Shown: positions 12,201-24,830 of the stretch, in pieces | How positions within the stretch are numbered: the first letter of the stretch is position 1 | Layout of the letters: each line of letters starts with the position of its first letter | NCBI RefSeq assembly: GCF_963678635.1 | Contig: NC_087062.1 | Coordinates: 81,258,751-81,322,750, forward strand | Length of the DNA: 64,000 bases | Reading direction: 5' to 3' | Source of the DNA: Symsagittifera roscoffensis | Lineage: Eukaryota; Xenacoelomorpha; Acoela; Convolutidae | Translations under genes and position numbers: made by a program | The notes under the pieces: generated by a model | What the model was told of the DNA's origin: nothing | What the model saw: only the letters and a program-made list of their open reading frames with translations | Databases searched by the model: none

Positions 12201-15200
12201 ACTTCTGATATCTTCAAAACAAATATTTGGGCAGCGCGATTAAAGTAAAACCAAAACTGACTACTGTATATATGTAATTTTTCCTATTAAGCAAGAGCAA
12301 TGCTGGTAAATTGTTAGTTATAACAGTTATAACAATTTCACATGCAAATAGTTTGAAATGACAGGTTAAAACATTTGTCACTTACACCTTGAAATCAGTT
12401 CCTTCTTTCAAAATTAAGTCAACAACAATTTTTTTCGTTTTTGACACCCTTTAAGTTTATCAATTCCCCGATTTGATCTTTCAGCAAAAATCAGCGTTGT
12501 TAAAGCACATAAACAGCAACCGTCATCTATGAATTAGCAATTTTTCATTACTATCACAGCAATTTTTAGTCCTAATTAGAATTGAATGCAAGCTTAAGTA
12601 GAGTTTAAAAACATACTAAAAAGAATACTTTTTCAAGAATTGTACAGAGTTTAAGATAGTATCATTTTTATATCAACGATACCAGTCAGGAAGAAAGGCG
12701 TACTCTAAATGTCTTTTCATCCCCATGTCTGGTCTTCATACTAGCCTAACCTCATTTGATACAAGATTTCACGCAGAAAAATTATAATTGAGGCTGTTTG
12801 CAAGAAAAATCAAAAAATGTTGAGTACTTACAAGGGTTGGATCACAGCTAAAAGTTACAAAAATATAGTTTTGAATTGTGAGTTAAAAATTATTTGTTTG
12901 ATTTACCAGAATAAGTTGAAATCAATTGGTTGAATAATCAATAAATGCCAGAAAATGTGATCTCATTTACTTCCAACTTGGACTAAAAAATTGATGCGAT
13001 GAATAAATCACGAGCGCGTTTGGGATTTACATACAGCATAAATATGAAAGTAATCCGTCACTTGCTGAAACACATTAATAATGCAGCATTAATTGGGTCA
13101 ATACATTTTGCAGATGAGCAATTTTTTTTACTATAAACAAATTAATTATACGTAATTGTGTAGGATAAACTAGAAATTTTTTGTTCATGTGAAGTTTCAG
13201 ATCTGAACTGAATTTTATTCAGTTCAGTTCTGAGTAACGCTGAAATTTTTTTTTGCCTTCATGGCATATGACAAGTTTCCATATTTTTATCAATCCAACA
13301 AATTTGGGCACAACTGACATGATTTGTTATAAACTGGCACCCAATTGAGCAAAATTGATTTTGCAGTTTTTAAAAAATGTTCATCAAATAGCACTGAAAA
13401 AGATTTCAAGGATTCATTTTAACAGAAACTCGCAACAAATAGTTTTGATAAATTGAAAAACACTTTAAGAAGTAAAAAGTTATTGTTCCGAGTCTTAAAA
13501 AAATTGACGGAATATTTGAGTTAAGTGCAGATTTTTTTGAAACGAAGTTTGTTTTTATTTAATTAGCCACTTTGTATGAATTTTTTTCACCCTTTGAAAG
13601 TTCTTACTATTTTGAGCTCAATTTTAAAAAGATATTCCACAAGAGATCCTTGTTTGTGAAGTTATCGAGCTTTAAAAATTTTTATTTTGACCATCTTGAA
13701 ATTATTACGCGGGATACATTTCACGCTATTTACGCGTAAGCCACAATGAAATCGGGCTCATAATCAATCCAAAATGAATGGAAACAAGCTATTCAGTTTT
13801 CTTATTTTGTTAAAAGAACCCCAATAGCTCATTTTGTATTCAACATTCTCTTTGAGTATACTCAAAAAACAATGAAAGAGTTCAAAAGTTTCTCTTTTTT
13901 TTAAAAAAAATCATAATTTTTTTCAAAAATAAAATTTTTTATACATCAACTTCAAATAAGTTGAAGAATTTAAGGTCTCGCCCTGATATGAGTTGTCTAG
14001 TTTTTTAACAAAAAAGTCTGGTTTCATTGTACTCAAAACCTTGTTTTTACACCAACTACTTTTAGCGCTTGCAGAAAACAGCTCTTTTTTTATTTCAACT
14101 GAAAAATGATAATGCCGCGAGTTAAAAAATTTAAAAAGTCATCAAAATTTTTTTCGTGAGATATTGGGGTTTAAGAACTGCTAATCTGGCCAATCTGGCG
14201 TAAATCAAGAGCAAGAAGTTTCTACATTTCTTTCAGCGCATAGCAAACACGACGAGTTAATCCAGCTCATTGTTCATTTCAGTTGTGATTGAGGTTCATT
14301 GATTGATTCGTAGACGCGAGCGAAGTCTTTCACGTTGTTTTTACGGAGCGTTTTCCTACAAAAAGATTTTTATTCTTTTCTTTTATTTTTTTTTCGGAAA
14401 AAATTGAATCATAATATTATCCGGAAAAACACATTTAAACACATTAAAAGACAGTTGAAAAGTTCAAGACTTCAATTTTGATACGAACAATCTGGTTCAA
14501 CTGAAATTTTTTGCGTGGATAGTTTACATGTTGGAAGATACTGACTGCACAATAACTATTCAAAGCTGGACCACCGTTTTAGATTTAGATTTCAAGTGAA
14601 GAGAAACTATAAATGAAAAAACAAGTATAGTACGTAACAACGTAAACGCTCAACCTTAGTCGAAAGTTTTGATAAACGCGTCTTCAGCTGAAAATTAGTT
14701 TTATATTTACTGTCTTCGAAAACTTTTTCTACTTTTTGAGAATTTCATCATTTCATTAAAATCAATCACTACTCCATAGACGTTAAAGGGCAATTGGAAC
14801 AATCAAAGCATGACTTGATACGAGCAGGCTTGTTGTATTTAATGAAAAAATAATTTCAGGATTATGTGAAACAAATAACTGTTACTTTTTTTATGAATAA
14901 AACTGATTGAACGCTACGTTATCATCAAAAAAGGATCGAAACGTAACGTTATAATGAAAGGACAATGACACTTTCTGGCCTCTTTTCAGGTGCCTATTTT
15001 GGCCTATCGGCAAACATCAGTTTATCTGATCTGTTTGGATTTTGGTATTCAAGTGGCGAAAGTCAAACATTGAAAACGAAAAAAATTTTGTGGTTTAAGT
15101 TAGAAGGAGTTGACAAATATGGGGCGTGTTAATCAGTATAAGCTGAAACTGATAGATTATGGTCTGAAGTCCAAATCTAGCATATCATAAGCAAATAACG

Positions 15201-15890
15201 TGATCAAATAGCTGTTAATAATGGCCATATATCAGGTAATAACTTCACCATCAGTAAATATCTCAGTTTAAACGTTAAGAATTTGAATTTAGTGATTAAA
15301 CTATGTCGCGTTCTTTGTGTGACAGCATGTGTACTTCATTTTTTTTTTTTGAAATTTGAAACTCTCTAAATGACTAATTATAAGACTGCTCTGGGAAATA
15401 AGACCAGTAGAATTACACCATTTTTTGAAATCTGAAAATTCAATAATCGAACAAATCTCAAGTTTCTTAATTAAAATGAAAAATGGCGTTAGATTTTTTA
15501 TCAGTTTTTAATTTTGAATGGCATGAGTTTAACTTACACGCTTCTCTCCTACAGGGATTTGAAATCCTCAGCACCCAAAGGTCCCCCTTTGGTACTATTT
15601 TACGACATATTTTACGACAATCATTTTTTTTGTCGACCTTAAAAAAGTCGGCAAAAAATCTAATAATTTTAGGATCTCAAATCCGCCGCTGATTATGTGA
15701 CAGAAAGTCAAAATTTTTTTGCCTTTATACATACTGTTGATAGATTCAAACGCACAATTTTGTGCCTTTATTGTTTAGAGGTTGAGATTAGTTCATGTTT
15801 TATCTTTTCCTAACCAAATGTGGTTTTCTTATGAAATAAATAAGTTTATGGTTGATCTTGAAAATTTTCAGTGCGAATTTAAAAAACAAG
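9249..15890. other. Long AT-rich stretch without a recognisable gene
   Basis: No frame exceeds about 103 codons and none shows a domain. There are isolated words shared with the repeat families, for example TTGTTCCGAG at 13,484 and an inverted ATACGAGCAGGCTTG at about 14,818. A possible single exon at 10,070-10,228 is listed separately. I see no RNA gene. Confidence 0.5.
10070..10228 (+). other. Possible isolated exon, very uncertain
   Basis: Here the base composition rises above the surroundings and the open frame has a balanced, protein-like composition. The frame runs into a strong donor-like site (GCA followed by GTAAGT) at about 10,229. I do not recognise the peptide, I cannot find a convincing partner exon, and an old transposon fragment is equally likely. 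Confidence 0.15.
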
Positions 15891-15891
15891 G

Positions 15892-16640
15892 AGACTGCTC
15901 GTACATCAAGGCAACTGAAAGTTCTTAGTGCCTTTTAACTGGTCTGCAATGGTTTTTGTAGAAAACAAGCCTGCTCGTATAACAGGGCATAACAGGGTGA
16001 AGCCCTGAGTTTTCCGATTGTTTAAGGCCAAATAAAATGATATAACCGAAAAAAAAGTTTGTATCTCCCTACATTTTTGGGCCTCAATTCAACATGCAGC
16101 GCAATTATTCTACCCCAAGTTGATAAAGGGAGGTTATTTTGCAAGATCTTGCAAGACAACCTCCTGTAAAGATACGGTCTCCATAGTTTTTTCTGGCGCT
16201 CAGAATGACGTTTTGTGAAAATGTTCATCATTGAAGATTCTTCCAAGATAAGCCCACTCTTACAAAATCTTGCAAAATAGCCTCACTTTTGCAAGATCTT
16301 TTACGATAACCTCCATCTTGCAAGATCTTGCTTGCAAGATAGCCCTCCTTGATCGACTAGGGTACGCTTACGTGTGTTATAAGAACGCAATATATCGCTC
16401 GTTGATAATCACACACTGGCCAAATTAGCAATTTTCAAACCCACGTAAATTTACAAAAAACGTCACAGGTGAAGTATCTTCTTTTTAAGTCTGAGCTAAA
16501 GAAAGCAATATTTTTCAGATGATATAAAAAAACTCCGTCAAAAACGCCTAATTAAAAATCGATAAAATGAATGAATAAAAAAACCGGTCCAGTCGTAAAT
16601 ATTCCTTTTTCTTCGAAAATCGGAATAAAAACAAAAAGTA
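15892..16640 (+). mobile_element. MITE-like family C, degraded copy
   Basis: The word ACTGCTCGTA, the GGGC to GCCCTGA hairpin near 15,985-16,000, and the later words TATCGCTCGTTGATAAT, CACTGGCCAAATTAGCAATTT, GTCACAGGTGAAGTATC and TTCGAAAATCGGAATAA correspond in order to the two better copies at 18,965 and 21,493. A block of AAGATCTTGC repeats (16,085-16,345) interrupts it. Confidence 0.5.
16085..16345. repeat. Clustered AAGATCTTGCAAG words
   Basis: The self-complementary core GCAAGATCTTGC and its variants, usually followed by a CCTCC word, occur about six times in 260 bases. Such short palindromic words can form small hairpins. No other function is evident. Confidence 0.55.
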
Positions 16641-18117
16641 CGATAAACAATAATTTTTAAAGTGTCATTAGCGAAAATACATTAAGTAATATGAAAATTT
16701 AGCTTGCCGGATTTGATTTCGGAACATTTTCGTGTTGCGCTTTCAGTAGACGCAATCGAGGATAATGCATAGCAAACATTCATGCAAACGGCAAACGCGA
16801 TCCCCAATCCTAATAAGCAAAATTACCCCATTTATATGTATATCTTACAGTTTTTTGATAGTGGTAACATTAAGAGAGTGAAAAGTTTGCTGATATTCAC
16901 ATTGATACTAACACTGATTCGGGTTTCGTTTTTTGAGTCAAGTTTGATGTTTGTTCCAACTTCAGACATTTTTTAGACAATTTTGCATGTTTAACTATTG
17001 AACTGGAGATTAGTTTTGTTAAGTCTCAAAATATTGATTCTCTGAGAAAATGTTATCGTTTTGTGAAAATACAAAGTTTATAAATTTCCATTTTGACCAA
17101 ATTTAGACAGTAAATTCGCAAAAGAGTTGGTTCTACTATCGCGTATGTCGGAAAAAATGGAGAAAACATAACAAACTATTTGTCTTCTATTTGATACAAT
17201 AATAGATTTCAAGTTAGGTAGTTTGCACCTAGTTATGCACATCGGGTGAAATCTATTTGAAAATGAAAACTTGTTCAAATAAAAGCTGCATCATATTTGT
17301 TAAACGGCATTCGGAAATTTTTGAGCTTTGCCTTGATATGAAAAATTTTTAAATCTCATAAAGGCTAAGTGTAAATTAAAAGGGCGAAACATTGCTCCCC
17401 TTTTTTATTTGCACACTTGATTAGTTTGCATGCCCGATTACTTGCAGCTTGTACGCAGAGGCGAACATAAGATTGAAATCGATTCAAATCAGTTATTACA
17501 CAGAACAAAAACTGAATAAAAATAGGTTTACGGCAGCCCATTTAAAAATTCAGGTCGATTTAGACTAGATCTAAAGGAGTTTTTTGGTTGAAAAAAATCT
17601 TTTTAATTTAGAGTAGGAGTCACTCAATTAATTTTATTTACTGCAAAAAAGTTTAATTAAAGGCAATCTCTTTTGAATTTTGCAAAGGTAGTTTGAATTT
17701 AGCATCGCCCATTCAATTACGTAAGCTGATTTGAAAAAAGATCTTTAACGATTCGTACGATAGGAAAAAAATTGGTTAATTGAGAGCAAAAGTCACTCGA
17801 GGAGATTTTCATACTGCAAACTATTGAGCTTAGAAGAATCTCTTTTGAATTTTGAAAAGTTAACGGGAGTAAAGCAAAAGATTTTTTTTCAAAAAAAATT
17901 TCCATTATCAAAATTTTAGGCGCAATTTTATTAGACAAATGACGCATAATTAAAATACTCAATTTGGAAAAATTCATTTTTAGTGCAGAAAAAATCACAT
18001 GCTCATAGTTTGGTTTCAGGATGAATACCAAAACGAGAATTCAGTTGGAAAGCTTTTGTTATAAATATAACTCCGCAAGCGTAATCGATTTCCTCTCAGT
18101 ATGAAGAAGCTTCATTT
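16641..18117. other. Non-coding, contains an old ~180-bp duplication
   Basis: The interval 17,585-17,720 is repeated, with divergence, at 17,765-17,890. Shared words include GTCACTC, ACTGCAAA and AATCTCTTTTGAATTTTG. No gene is recognised. Confidence 0.45.
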
Positions 18118-18290
18118 ATCACAAATTGGCCAAACTGGCATTTTTCAAACCCTCAAAGTTTCACAAAAATTAACCACACATAAAAATATTTTTGAGATCA
18201 CAACTGATGTTATAAAATATTCAGATACCTTTCCGATGCTTGTTGAAAGGCAAAAGGTAACGAGAGTATAAATGAATAAAAGTAATACCA
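18118..18290 (+). repeat. Family C fragment
   Basis: CACAAATTGGCCAAACTGGC, followed by TTCAAACCCTCA and a TCACAAAAATTAACCACA segment, matches the middle of the family C copies. Both ends are missing. Confidence 0.45.
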
Positions 18291-18964
18291 TATAACAGAA
18301 CTATTGGCTAACGTATATGATAATTGCCAAACCACCGGTGGACATATTTTTGAGTTATTTTACCGAGAAAATGCTCGTTAATTCATTTGTTTGAGCTCCA
18401 ATATTTTTATGATTTGTAGAGATATACCTGCACCTTGCTATAAGAATTCCGTGGGAACGTTGCAAATTTTGTCAAAGTTGTTTTGAATAATAAAATTAAC
18501 TCATAACTGTTCTGTTCTCCGAACGCTAGTATACTTCAATGTTGGTCAGTTATTTTGGGATAATAATTAAGATAGTTTTAAGATAGTTATTACGCGGATA
18601 AAGAAAAACACAAAGTGCTTCGTTTTTTTTTTCTATATAAAATTTTTGTTTGGATTATAATAAAAATTGTTTTTTTTTAATTTTCTTATGGCATTTTTAG
18701 GATAATGGTTTAGAAAATATGGTGAAATAATTGGAGGCTCATTTAAACCGTTCTTTCATTTCTCCCTTCTCGAACACCATTGGGGCGTTATACGTGATAC
18801 GTTGATGTACGGCAAAAAGAAAAAAAATCAAGCGTTTTACTGCCATAATTTTAAAATTTCATAAATTGAATTGCAAATGGGGGGGGGGGGTAAGAGGTGA
18901 GACTGGAGATGAAAAAATTCGAGGAGTCGAATCAGTTAAGAGCAGCTCAAATAAATTATAAACA
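18291..18964. other. Non-coding, nothing recognised
   Basis: AT-rich sequence; the only distinctive element is a run of about twelve G at 18,878-18,890. Confidence 0.5.
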
Positions 18965-19503
18965 AGACTGGTCGTATCAGGGCGAAGCCCTGAATGTTCC
19001 GACTGTCTTTTAAAGTTTATGGAGCAGCAGTAAAAACATAAAAAATTAAACGAAATAAAATAAAATGAAATTTTTTTTTCTGAAATTTGATATTTTTTAT
19101 GAAAGTTATCCCCCCACACGCCATTACAAGTACAAAAAGATAGATTTCGTTCCTTGTAACAAATCAATTATGGCAAATAAGCTTCTTTCAACCAATTTGG
19201 AACGATTTATAAGACGGATTAAATCTCCGCTTACGCGTTAATAGCGCAAATTATATCGCGCGTTAATTGTCCCAAATTGGTCAAAATGGCCAAAATGGCA
19301 ATCTTTAAACCCTCATAACTTTGCGAAAAATGATCACAGGTAAAATATCTTTTCAAATTTAAGCTCAGGACAACAATGGCTTTCGAATGATTTAAAAAAA
19401 TTCCGTCAAAAATGGCTAGTTAAAAAGTCGAAATTTGTCTGAAGAAAAAAAAACCCACCCGAGCACAAATATTCCGTTACTTTCGTATCGAAAGTCGGAA
19501 CAA
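18965..19503 (+). mobile_element. MITE-like family C, copy with TGTTCCGAC ends
   Basis: The copy begins with a small hairpin (GGGC ... GCCCTGAA) and TGTTCCGAC at 18,995, and ends with the complementary GTCGGAACA at 19,494-19,502. This gives terminal inverted repeats of about ten bases. The sequence between is close to that at 21,493-22,005 (about 90 percent by eye) and includes CGCTTACGCGTTAATAGCGC and AATTGTCCCAAATTGG. It has no coding capacity, so it would be non-autonomous. I could not see a clear target duplication. Confidence 0.6.
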
Positions 19504-21492
19504 TAAGAGCAAATAAGATTTAGAAATAAATTTTTCTCATCCCCTGCCACGTCTAAATTAGTGGAAAACAATTATAAATTCAGATTTGTTGTCCTTGCAG
19601 CTAATAAAATTTTAAAATTTATTTCACCGATTTAAATCCCCATTGAACATGCTTCAATACAAAAAACCACATATGATGCAAACTGAGCGTTTTTTCTGAG
19701 TAACCTGATAATGTGCGACAACAAATCACCCGAGATTAGTTCTTTATTTTTGAAAATGATGCAACGAAGTGGTGAAAATGCGAGATGTTGACCTCCCTTT
19801 TTATTTTTGTTAAATGAGCCGCAAAAAACTACCTCAGCCATAAAAAGCGAGCACGTCCAACGAAGAATGTTCCGCTACGAAGATCTCAAGGCCTTAATGG
19901 GAGGAGATTTCTGGTATTTTTCCTCTGTTCGACTTAAAAAAAACTTTATATTCTATTGGATCTGTCAAATCATTCAAGCAAAACAAGCGTTAGGCAACAA
20001 TTATAGTAACAATTTGTTGGAGTGAAATGTTGAAGATTCCATGTTTAAGTGTCCATAAATGGTATGTTTTGATTATTTTTGTGATATTTTTCTAACTGAA
20101 GAAAACCCATAGTGTGTTGGTGTTCATATATTTTTTTATCTTCCAAAACTTCCTGATCAGCCTCGAAACACAAGCTGAGATTGAGGAAAATTTAAGTATA
20201 AGCCCCAGATTATATCTACTTGGATAAGTTGCATTTAGAACTGTTACATGAATTACACTGAAATTGTCTAATTCAGTAAACAGAGAAAAGGACAGTTGTT
20301 GGAATTAACGACATTCTGCTGAGCCAGAAGAACATAATCCTAAATTCACCTTGATTTAACTTCTTTCAGCTAACTGGATTACACGACATGGGAAACATGA
20401 AGTCGGGATTTTGTAAATGGAAATCGATTCACTTTTTAGTCAGGAGCGCAGAAGTTGACGGGCTTTGGGCTCGAGTGGCATTAGGTTTTGACGTCTACAG
20501 GCCATGAGGGTGGCAGCATTGATTGGAACAGAATTTTATTTATCACTTTCTGATTGAAAAAAATGCTTGCGCTCAATTTCAAAAGTATCACTCAAAGTTT
20601 TCAAACCACAGTGGTCATGTCAAAAAAAGAAGAAAAAACTAACATTTCTATTTTTTTTTCGAAAGCGAATTATCACAAAAAGCAAAAAAAAAAATTGATA
20701 GCCTTTTTATGGGTCGACCAAATTGAATTTTTAAAAAATCGTTTTTAGTGGAAAAATTTGAACAAAAAATTGCATTTTTTCGGCACGCGCTCCCCCTTAA
20801 AATTAGTATAAATCAAGCGCTCGACGAGTTTTTTGAAAAAAAATTAGGATCAGTTGGCCGGAAATGAATGTCGTAAATAATAGCAAAGGGGACCTCAAGA
20901 AGAAGCTTTTCTCGAAACTATTTCTTGTTGCACAAGAGAGTTTTGCAAAAATCACTGAGAAAATTATCTTTCAATTTCAAAAAGTTAAAATCAGATCTAT
21001 AGCATATCAGTTCACAGCATGTAAGTCAAGCCAAGGTTATTTCATTAAATAATTTTTTGCTTGTCTTGAATTTTTAAAAATTTTTAAAATTGAGGAACGA
21101 CAAAATGCCGTTCGAGCTGCTTTTTTTAAAGCATCAATTTCTTTGGTTCGGTTCAAAAGTCATCAAATAAATCACGAAGTAAATGAAAAATCTTCCAAAA
21201 CTGAAAACTTTGCACTTTTTGAGCAGCAAATTTTGACAAAAAACATCCCAAGCATAACTATTCGCTTTGTTGTCAAAATCGGAATGAAAAGCATCTAACT
21301 TGATTGTAACTACAATAATTTATTCACTCGAGCTTATTTCTGTGACATTGATCGACGTAAGCTGTTGCGGTTTTTTTTGGATCGAATCCCTTTTAATTCA
21401 CGCAATAAAAATTGTCAAATGAAACAAATAATTATGAACGATAGTTCCTCTTTTGCGAAAAAGAAATACAATTTATCAGCCAAAGCAAACCA
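19504..21492. other. Non-coding, nothing recognised
   Basis: Short frames only (up to 72 codons, for example 19,807-20,025 and 20,864-21,052), with no domain and no conserved partner in the window. Confidence 0.5.
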
Positions 21493-22005
21493 GACTGCTC
21501 GTATTAGGGCAGTGCCCTGAATGTTCCGACTGCCTTTTAAGATTTATTGAGCAGTAGTAACATAAGAAAAATTAAATGTAATGAAATAAAATGAATTTTT
21601 CTTCTAAAATTTGAGATTTTGTTTGTGAAAATCGTCCCCCACACGCCATATAAAAGGATTTGACTCCTTGTAACAAATCAATTATGGCCAATAAGCTTCT
21701 TTCTACCAATTTGGAACGATTTCTAAGATGGATTAAATCTTCGCTAACGCTTTAATAGCGCGAAGTATATCGCGCGTTAATTGTCCCAAATTGGCCAAAA
21801 TTGCAAAGTTTAAACCCCCATAACATTACAAAAAATGATCACAGGTGAAATATCATTTCAAATTTGAGCTCAAGACAACAATAAATTTCGAATGATATAA
21901 AAAAAACGTCAAAAATGGTTAGTTGAAAAGTCGGAATTTGTCTGAAGAAAAAAAACCCATCCCGAGCACAAATATTCCATTACTTTCGTTTCAGAAGTCG
22001 GAACA
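21493..22005 (+). mobile_element. MITE-like family C, second good copy
   Basis: The layout is the same as at 18,965. It starts ACTGCTCGTATTAGGGC, has TGTTCCGAC at 21,522-21,530, and ends GTCGGAACA at 21,996-22,004. It is about 25 bases shorter than the other copy through small deletions. Confidence 0.6.
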
Positions 22006-22389
22006 AAAACAGTTCAAAAACTATCCGAACATGTATGGCGTTCATTTTAAGTTCCAAAGTGGAATTACAGGTGGCTTTTTTCAAATATAAAACTAAATCA
22101 TCTTAGCGAGTTGAAATAATAAAAAAAAATCAACATAGTGGACTTCAGATCATTTAGTGAAAAAATGCTAGGTGCAGAAGATCAGCATCATTTTGAGCAT
22201 AACATGTGGTGAAAAATTACCGTACTATTTAAAACCATCTAAAAAGTAGTAGAGGTAGTATTTTCATCAAAAGTTAAAATATAAGAGAATGTTTCATGAC
22301 CATTCATAAATTCTTTCATAAAATCGGTTTTGAGAAAAAAATGCCCACAAAAAAGACCAATCTTAAAACCACTACAACACAAAAATCTC

Positions 22390-22680
22390 AAAATGAATGT
22401 CCCACGTTTCGCCCTACACACAATTTGCCCCTCTGAAATCTAGTGGCACATTTCGCCCCTCACACACTTCGCCCCTAATAATTTCACGCATTTCGTCCTC
22501 GCACGTTTCGCCCCTAACTTATTACACGGTTAATTAACGCCGCTTTTTTAATGTACATTTTAGGGGTGAATTGTGCAAGTAATTTATGAGGGGCGAAATG
22601 TGTGTGGGACGAAATGTACCAGTAATTTATGAGGGTAAAATGTGTTAGGGTCAAAATGTGTGAATACCCTCTAAAATCGA
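22390..22680. repeat. Inverted cluster of CACATTTCGCCCCT words
   Basis: On the left side (22,395-22,530) the word CACATTTCGCCCCT or a close variant occurs about five times at 25-35 base spacing. On the right side (22,560-22,680) its complement, GGGGCGAAATGTG, and variants occur about four times. The two sides face each other around a centre near 22,540, forming an imperfect palindrome. It may be a small foldback element. Confidence 0.6.
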
Positions 22681-23350
22681 TTTTAAACTCGAAAATTAAT
22701 GTTATAGAAATAAAAAAATACAGGTATGCTCAGGGTTAATCCATTTGTTCCGAGATTGCATATCTGTCCTGAACTGCAACATAAATGCTCAGATCTGAAA
22801 AAATATCTGAATTTTTCGAATTGATTTCAAGTTTTTTTACGTGTCTTGTTTTTATTGTTGAAAGTAGCCATTTTAACAAATAACACTTAAGTTCGTAAGC
22901 AATCATGCTTTTTTGAAAAAAGCTTCCCCGCGACCTGTAGAAATTGAAGAAAGTGGTATTAGAAAATATTCATTGTTTAGAATTGTTTATTCTTTACAAT
23001 TTGATTTATATTGACCATTTTGTTGATTTGTTACCAATTTTTACCCAATATCTGATATAAAATTATAGTTTTCTATGATTTCATTGCATGTTTTCGGGCT
23101 GAAAATCTAATTTTTCTGAATCATTTAGTTGAGTTCTATAACATTTGGGACGTTTTTGTATTTAAAAATTGAATATAAAAAAGGTTTCAATTATTTTGTT
23201 AAATAGCTTGTTTTTCCGCCTTGTTAGCAAAAAAATATATGAAGTGGATTGTTTAGACCCTTGAATCGATCTTCTCAGGGGTCTTTTGAAATGGATTCAG
23301 ATGGATTTAAATGCGATTGAGATGGATTTTAGTGAGTTGGAAATCCGTCC
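22681..23350. other. Non-coding, nothing recognised
   Basis: AT-rich sequence. Just before the hairpin, GGATTCAGATGGATTTAAA and GAGATGGATTTTAG form a short local repetition. Confidence 0.5.
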
Positions 23351-23741
23351 AAAAAAACTTGGAAGCCAAATTTGAGCATCTTATAATCTTGCCTAATTCA
23401 GATCTTGTCCAGACATGGTGCATGTTTCGTTAGGACATGGTCATGTCTGAATCAGAACTGAGGCAGGTATGGATTTTGTCACAATTGCAGACCTGCTGAA
23501 GGCCTGATTCAGACCTGTAGCATACATGGGTCAGATCTGCTCGGATATGGTTCAGATCTGACCCATGTATGCTGCAGGTCTGAATCAGGCCTTGAGCAGG
23601 TCTGCATTTGTGACAAAATCCATACCTGCCTCAGTTCTGATTCAGAAAAGTCCATTTCCAAACGAGACATGCACCACGTCTGGACAAGATCTGAAATAGG
23701 CAAGATGTTAAGATGCTCAGATCTGGTTTCCAAGTTTTTGT
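23351..23741. repeat. Long near-perfect hairpin, arms ~189 bp
   Basis: The left arm (about 23,351-23,539) and the right arm (about 23,553-23,741) are complementary almost throughout, separated by a 13-base centre. The inner ends are GGGTCAGATCTG and CAGATCTGACCC; the outer ends are AAAACTTGGA and TCCAAGTTTT. A few indels and mismatches are present. A transcript would fold into a long double-stranded hairpin. It could be a foldback transposon or a hairpin small-RNA precursor. The 74-codon frame on the minus strand here is a by-product. Confidence 0.85.
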
Positions 23742-24630
23742 TAGGTACGGGAAGAGTTATATATTTATTATAGGAACGTCTTCAAGGGAGAATTTATTAT
23801 TGAAAAGAGATACACCAAATTCAGGATTCCTAATTAGGGGCTATATTGCACTCTCCTGAAATGTTTGTAAATTCCCCGCTGAAAAAATTGCCCTGAAAAT
23901 GAATTTTTACATAACTTTATGACTATTTGGGAGAAAAATGGATATTCACTTTGGTCGACCACGAAAAAAGGATGATTAAAACTATTTTTGAGATTTGCTT
24001 ACAAATCCGCATCCGTTTCGAGAAAACTATAGATCAGTCTCTGTGCGCCTTCCATATGGAAGTTTCAACATCAATAGTATTGTTATTAGCTGCATAAAAT
24101 TGCAATATCCGATATCAAAGACACTACAGATAAAAATAATTAATGAGCTCCTCTGGTTGGTCGCTCAGATCTGATTGGAGGATTGGAAGCCAATTATCCG
24201 ACGATTCAAAAACAAGAAAGGAAAAGAAACCAACATGTCAAAAAACCGGCAATTTTTTATCACACCTGCGAAAATTCAATTTTCGTTCACATTGTTCGAT
24301 TGTTTTTTTTTAAATGGCATGCGGGTTAATTAAACTATGACAAGCATATCTGAAGTTCAAATTTTATATTTTGCAGCCACTTTTACACGATAAAACTGAT
24401 GGTCATATGAGGTGGGGAAAGAAAAAGAAGCAAAACAAAAGCGAAATGTGAAGAAATTGAAGTCTCAGTCGTTAAACTTAGCTAAAAGCGTTCAAATTAG
24501 CTTTTGCGAAAAAGCAGAACAAAAGTTAATATATATATTGAGTCATTTCAAGTCAAAGTTCTCTCCCGACTTGCACAAAAATACAAATATTTGCATAAAA
24601 ATCGAAAATTTGACTTTTAGTTTGCAAAAT
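23742..24630. other. Non-coding, nothing recognised
   Basis: AT-rich sequence running into the assembly gap. The frame starting at 24,412 is open only because it enters the run of N. Confidence 0.5.
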
Positions 24631-24830
24631 NNNNNNNNNNNNNNNNNNNNNNNNNNNNNNNNNNNNNNNNNNNNNNNNNNNNNNNNNNNNNNNNNNNNNN
24701 NNNNNNNNNNNNNNNNNNNNNNNNNNNNNNNNNNNNNNNNNNNNNNNNNNNNNNNNNNNNNNNNNNNNNNNNNNNNNNNNNNNNNNNNNNNNNNNNNNNN
24801 NNNNNNNNNNNNNNNNNNNNNNNNNNNNNN
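24631..24830. other. Assembly gap (200 N)
   Basis: Exactly 200 N. The round number suggests an estimated or fixed-size scaffold gap, so sequence to the left and right may not be neighbours in the genome at this distance. Confidence 0.98.

Noticed and set aside
1-24600. Host protein-coding genes in the left part
   Set aside because: No frame or exon chain shows a recognisable domain; short frames have composition expected from AT-rich non-coding DNA. Introns could hide a gene, but I see no support.
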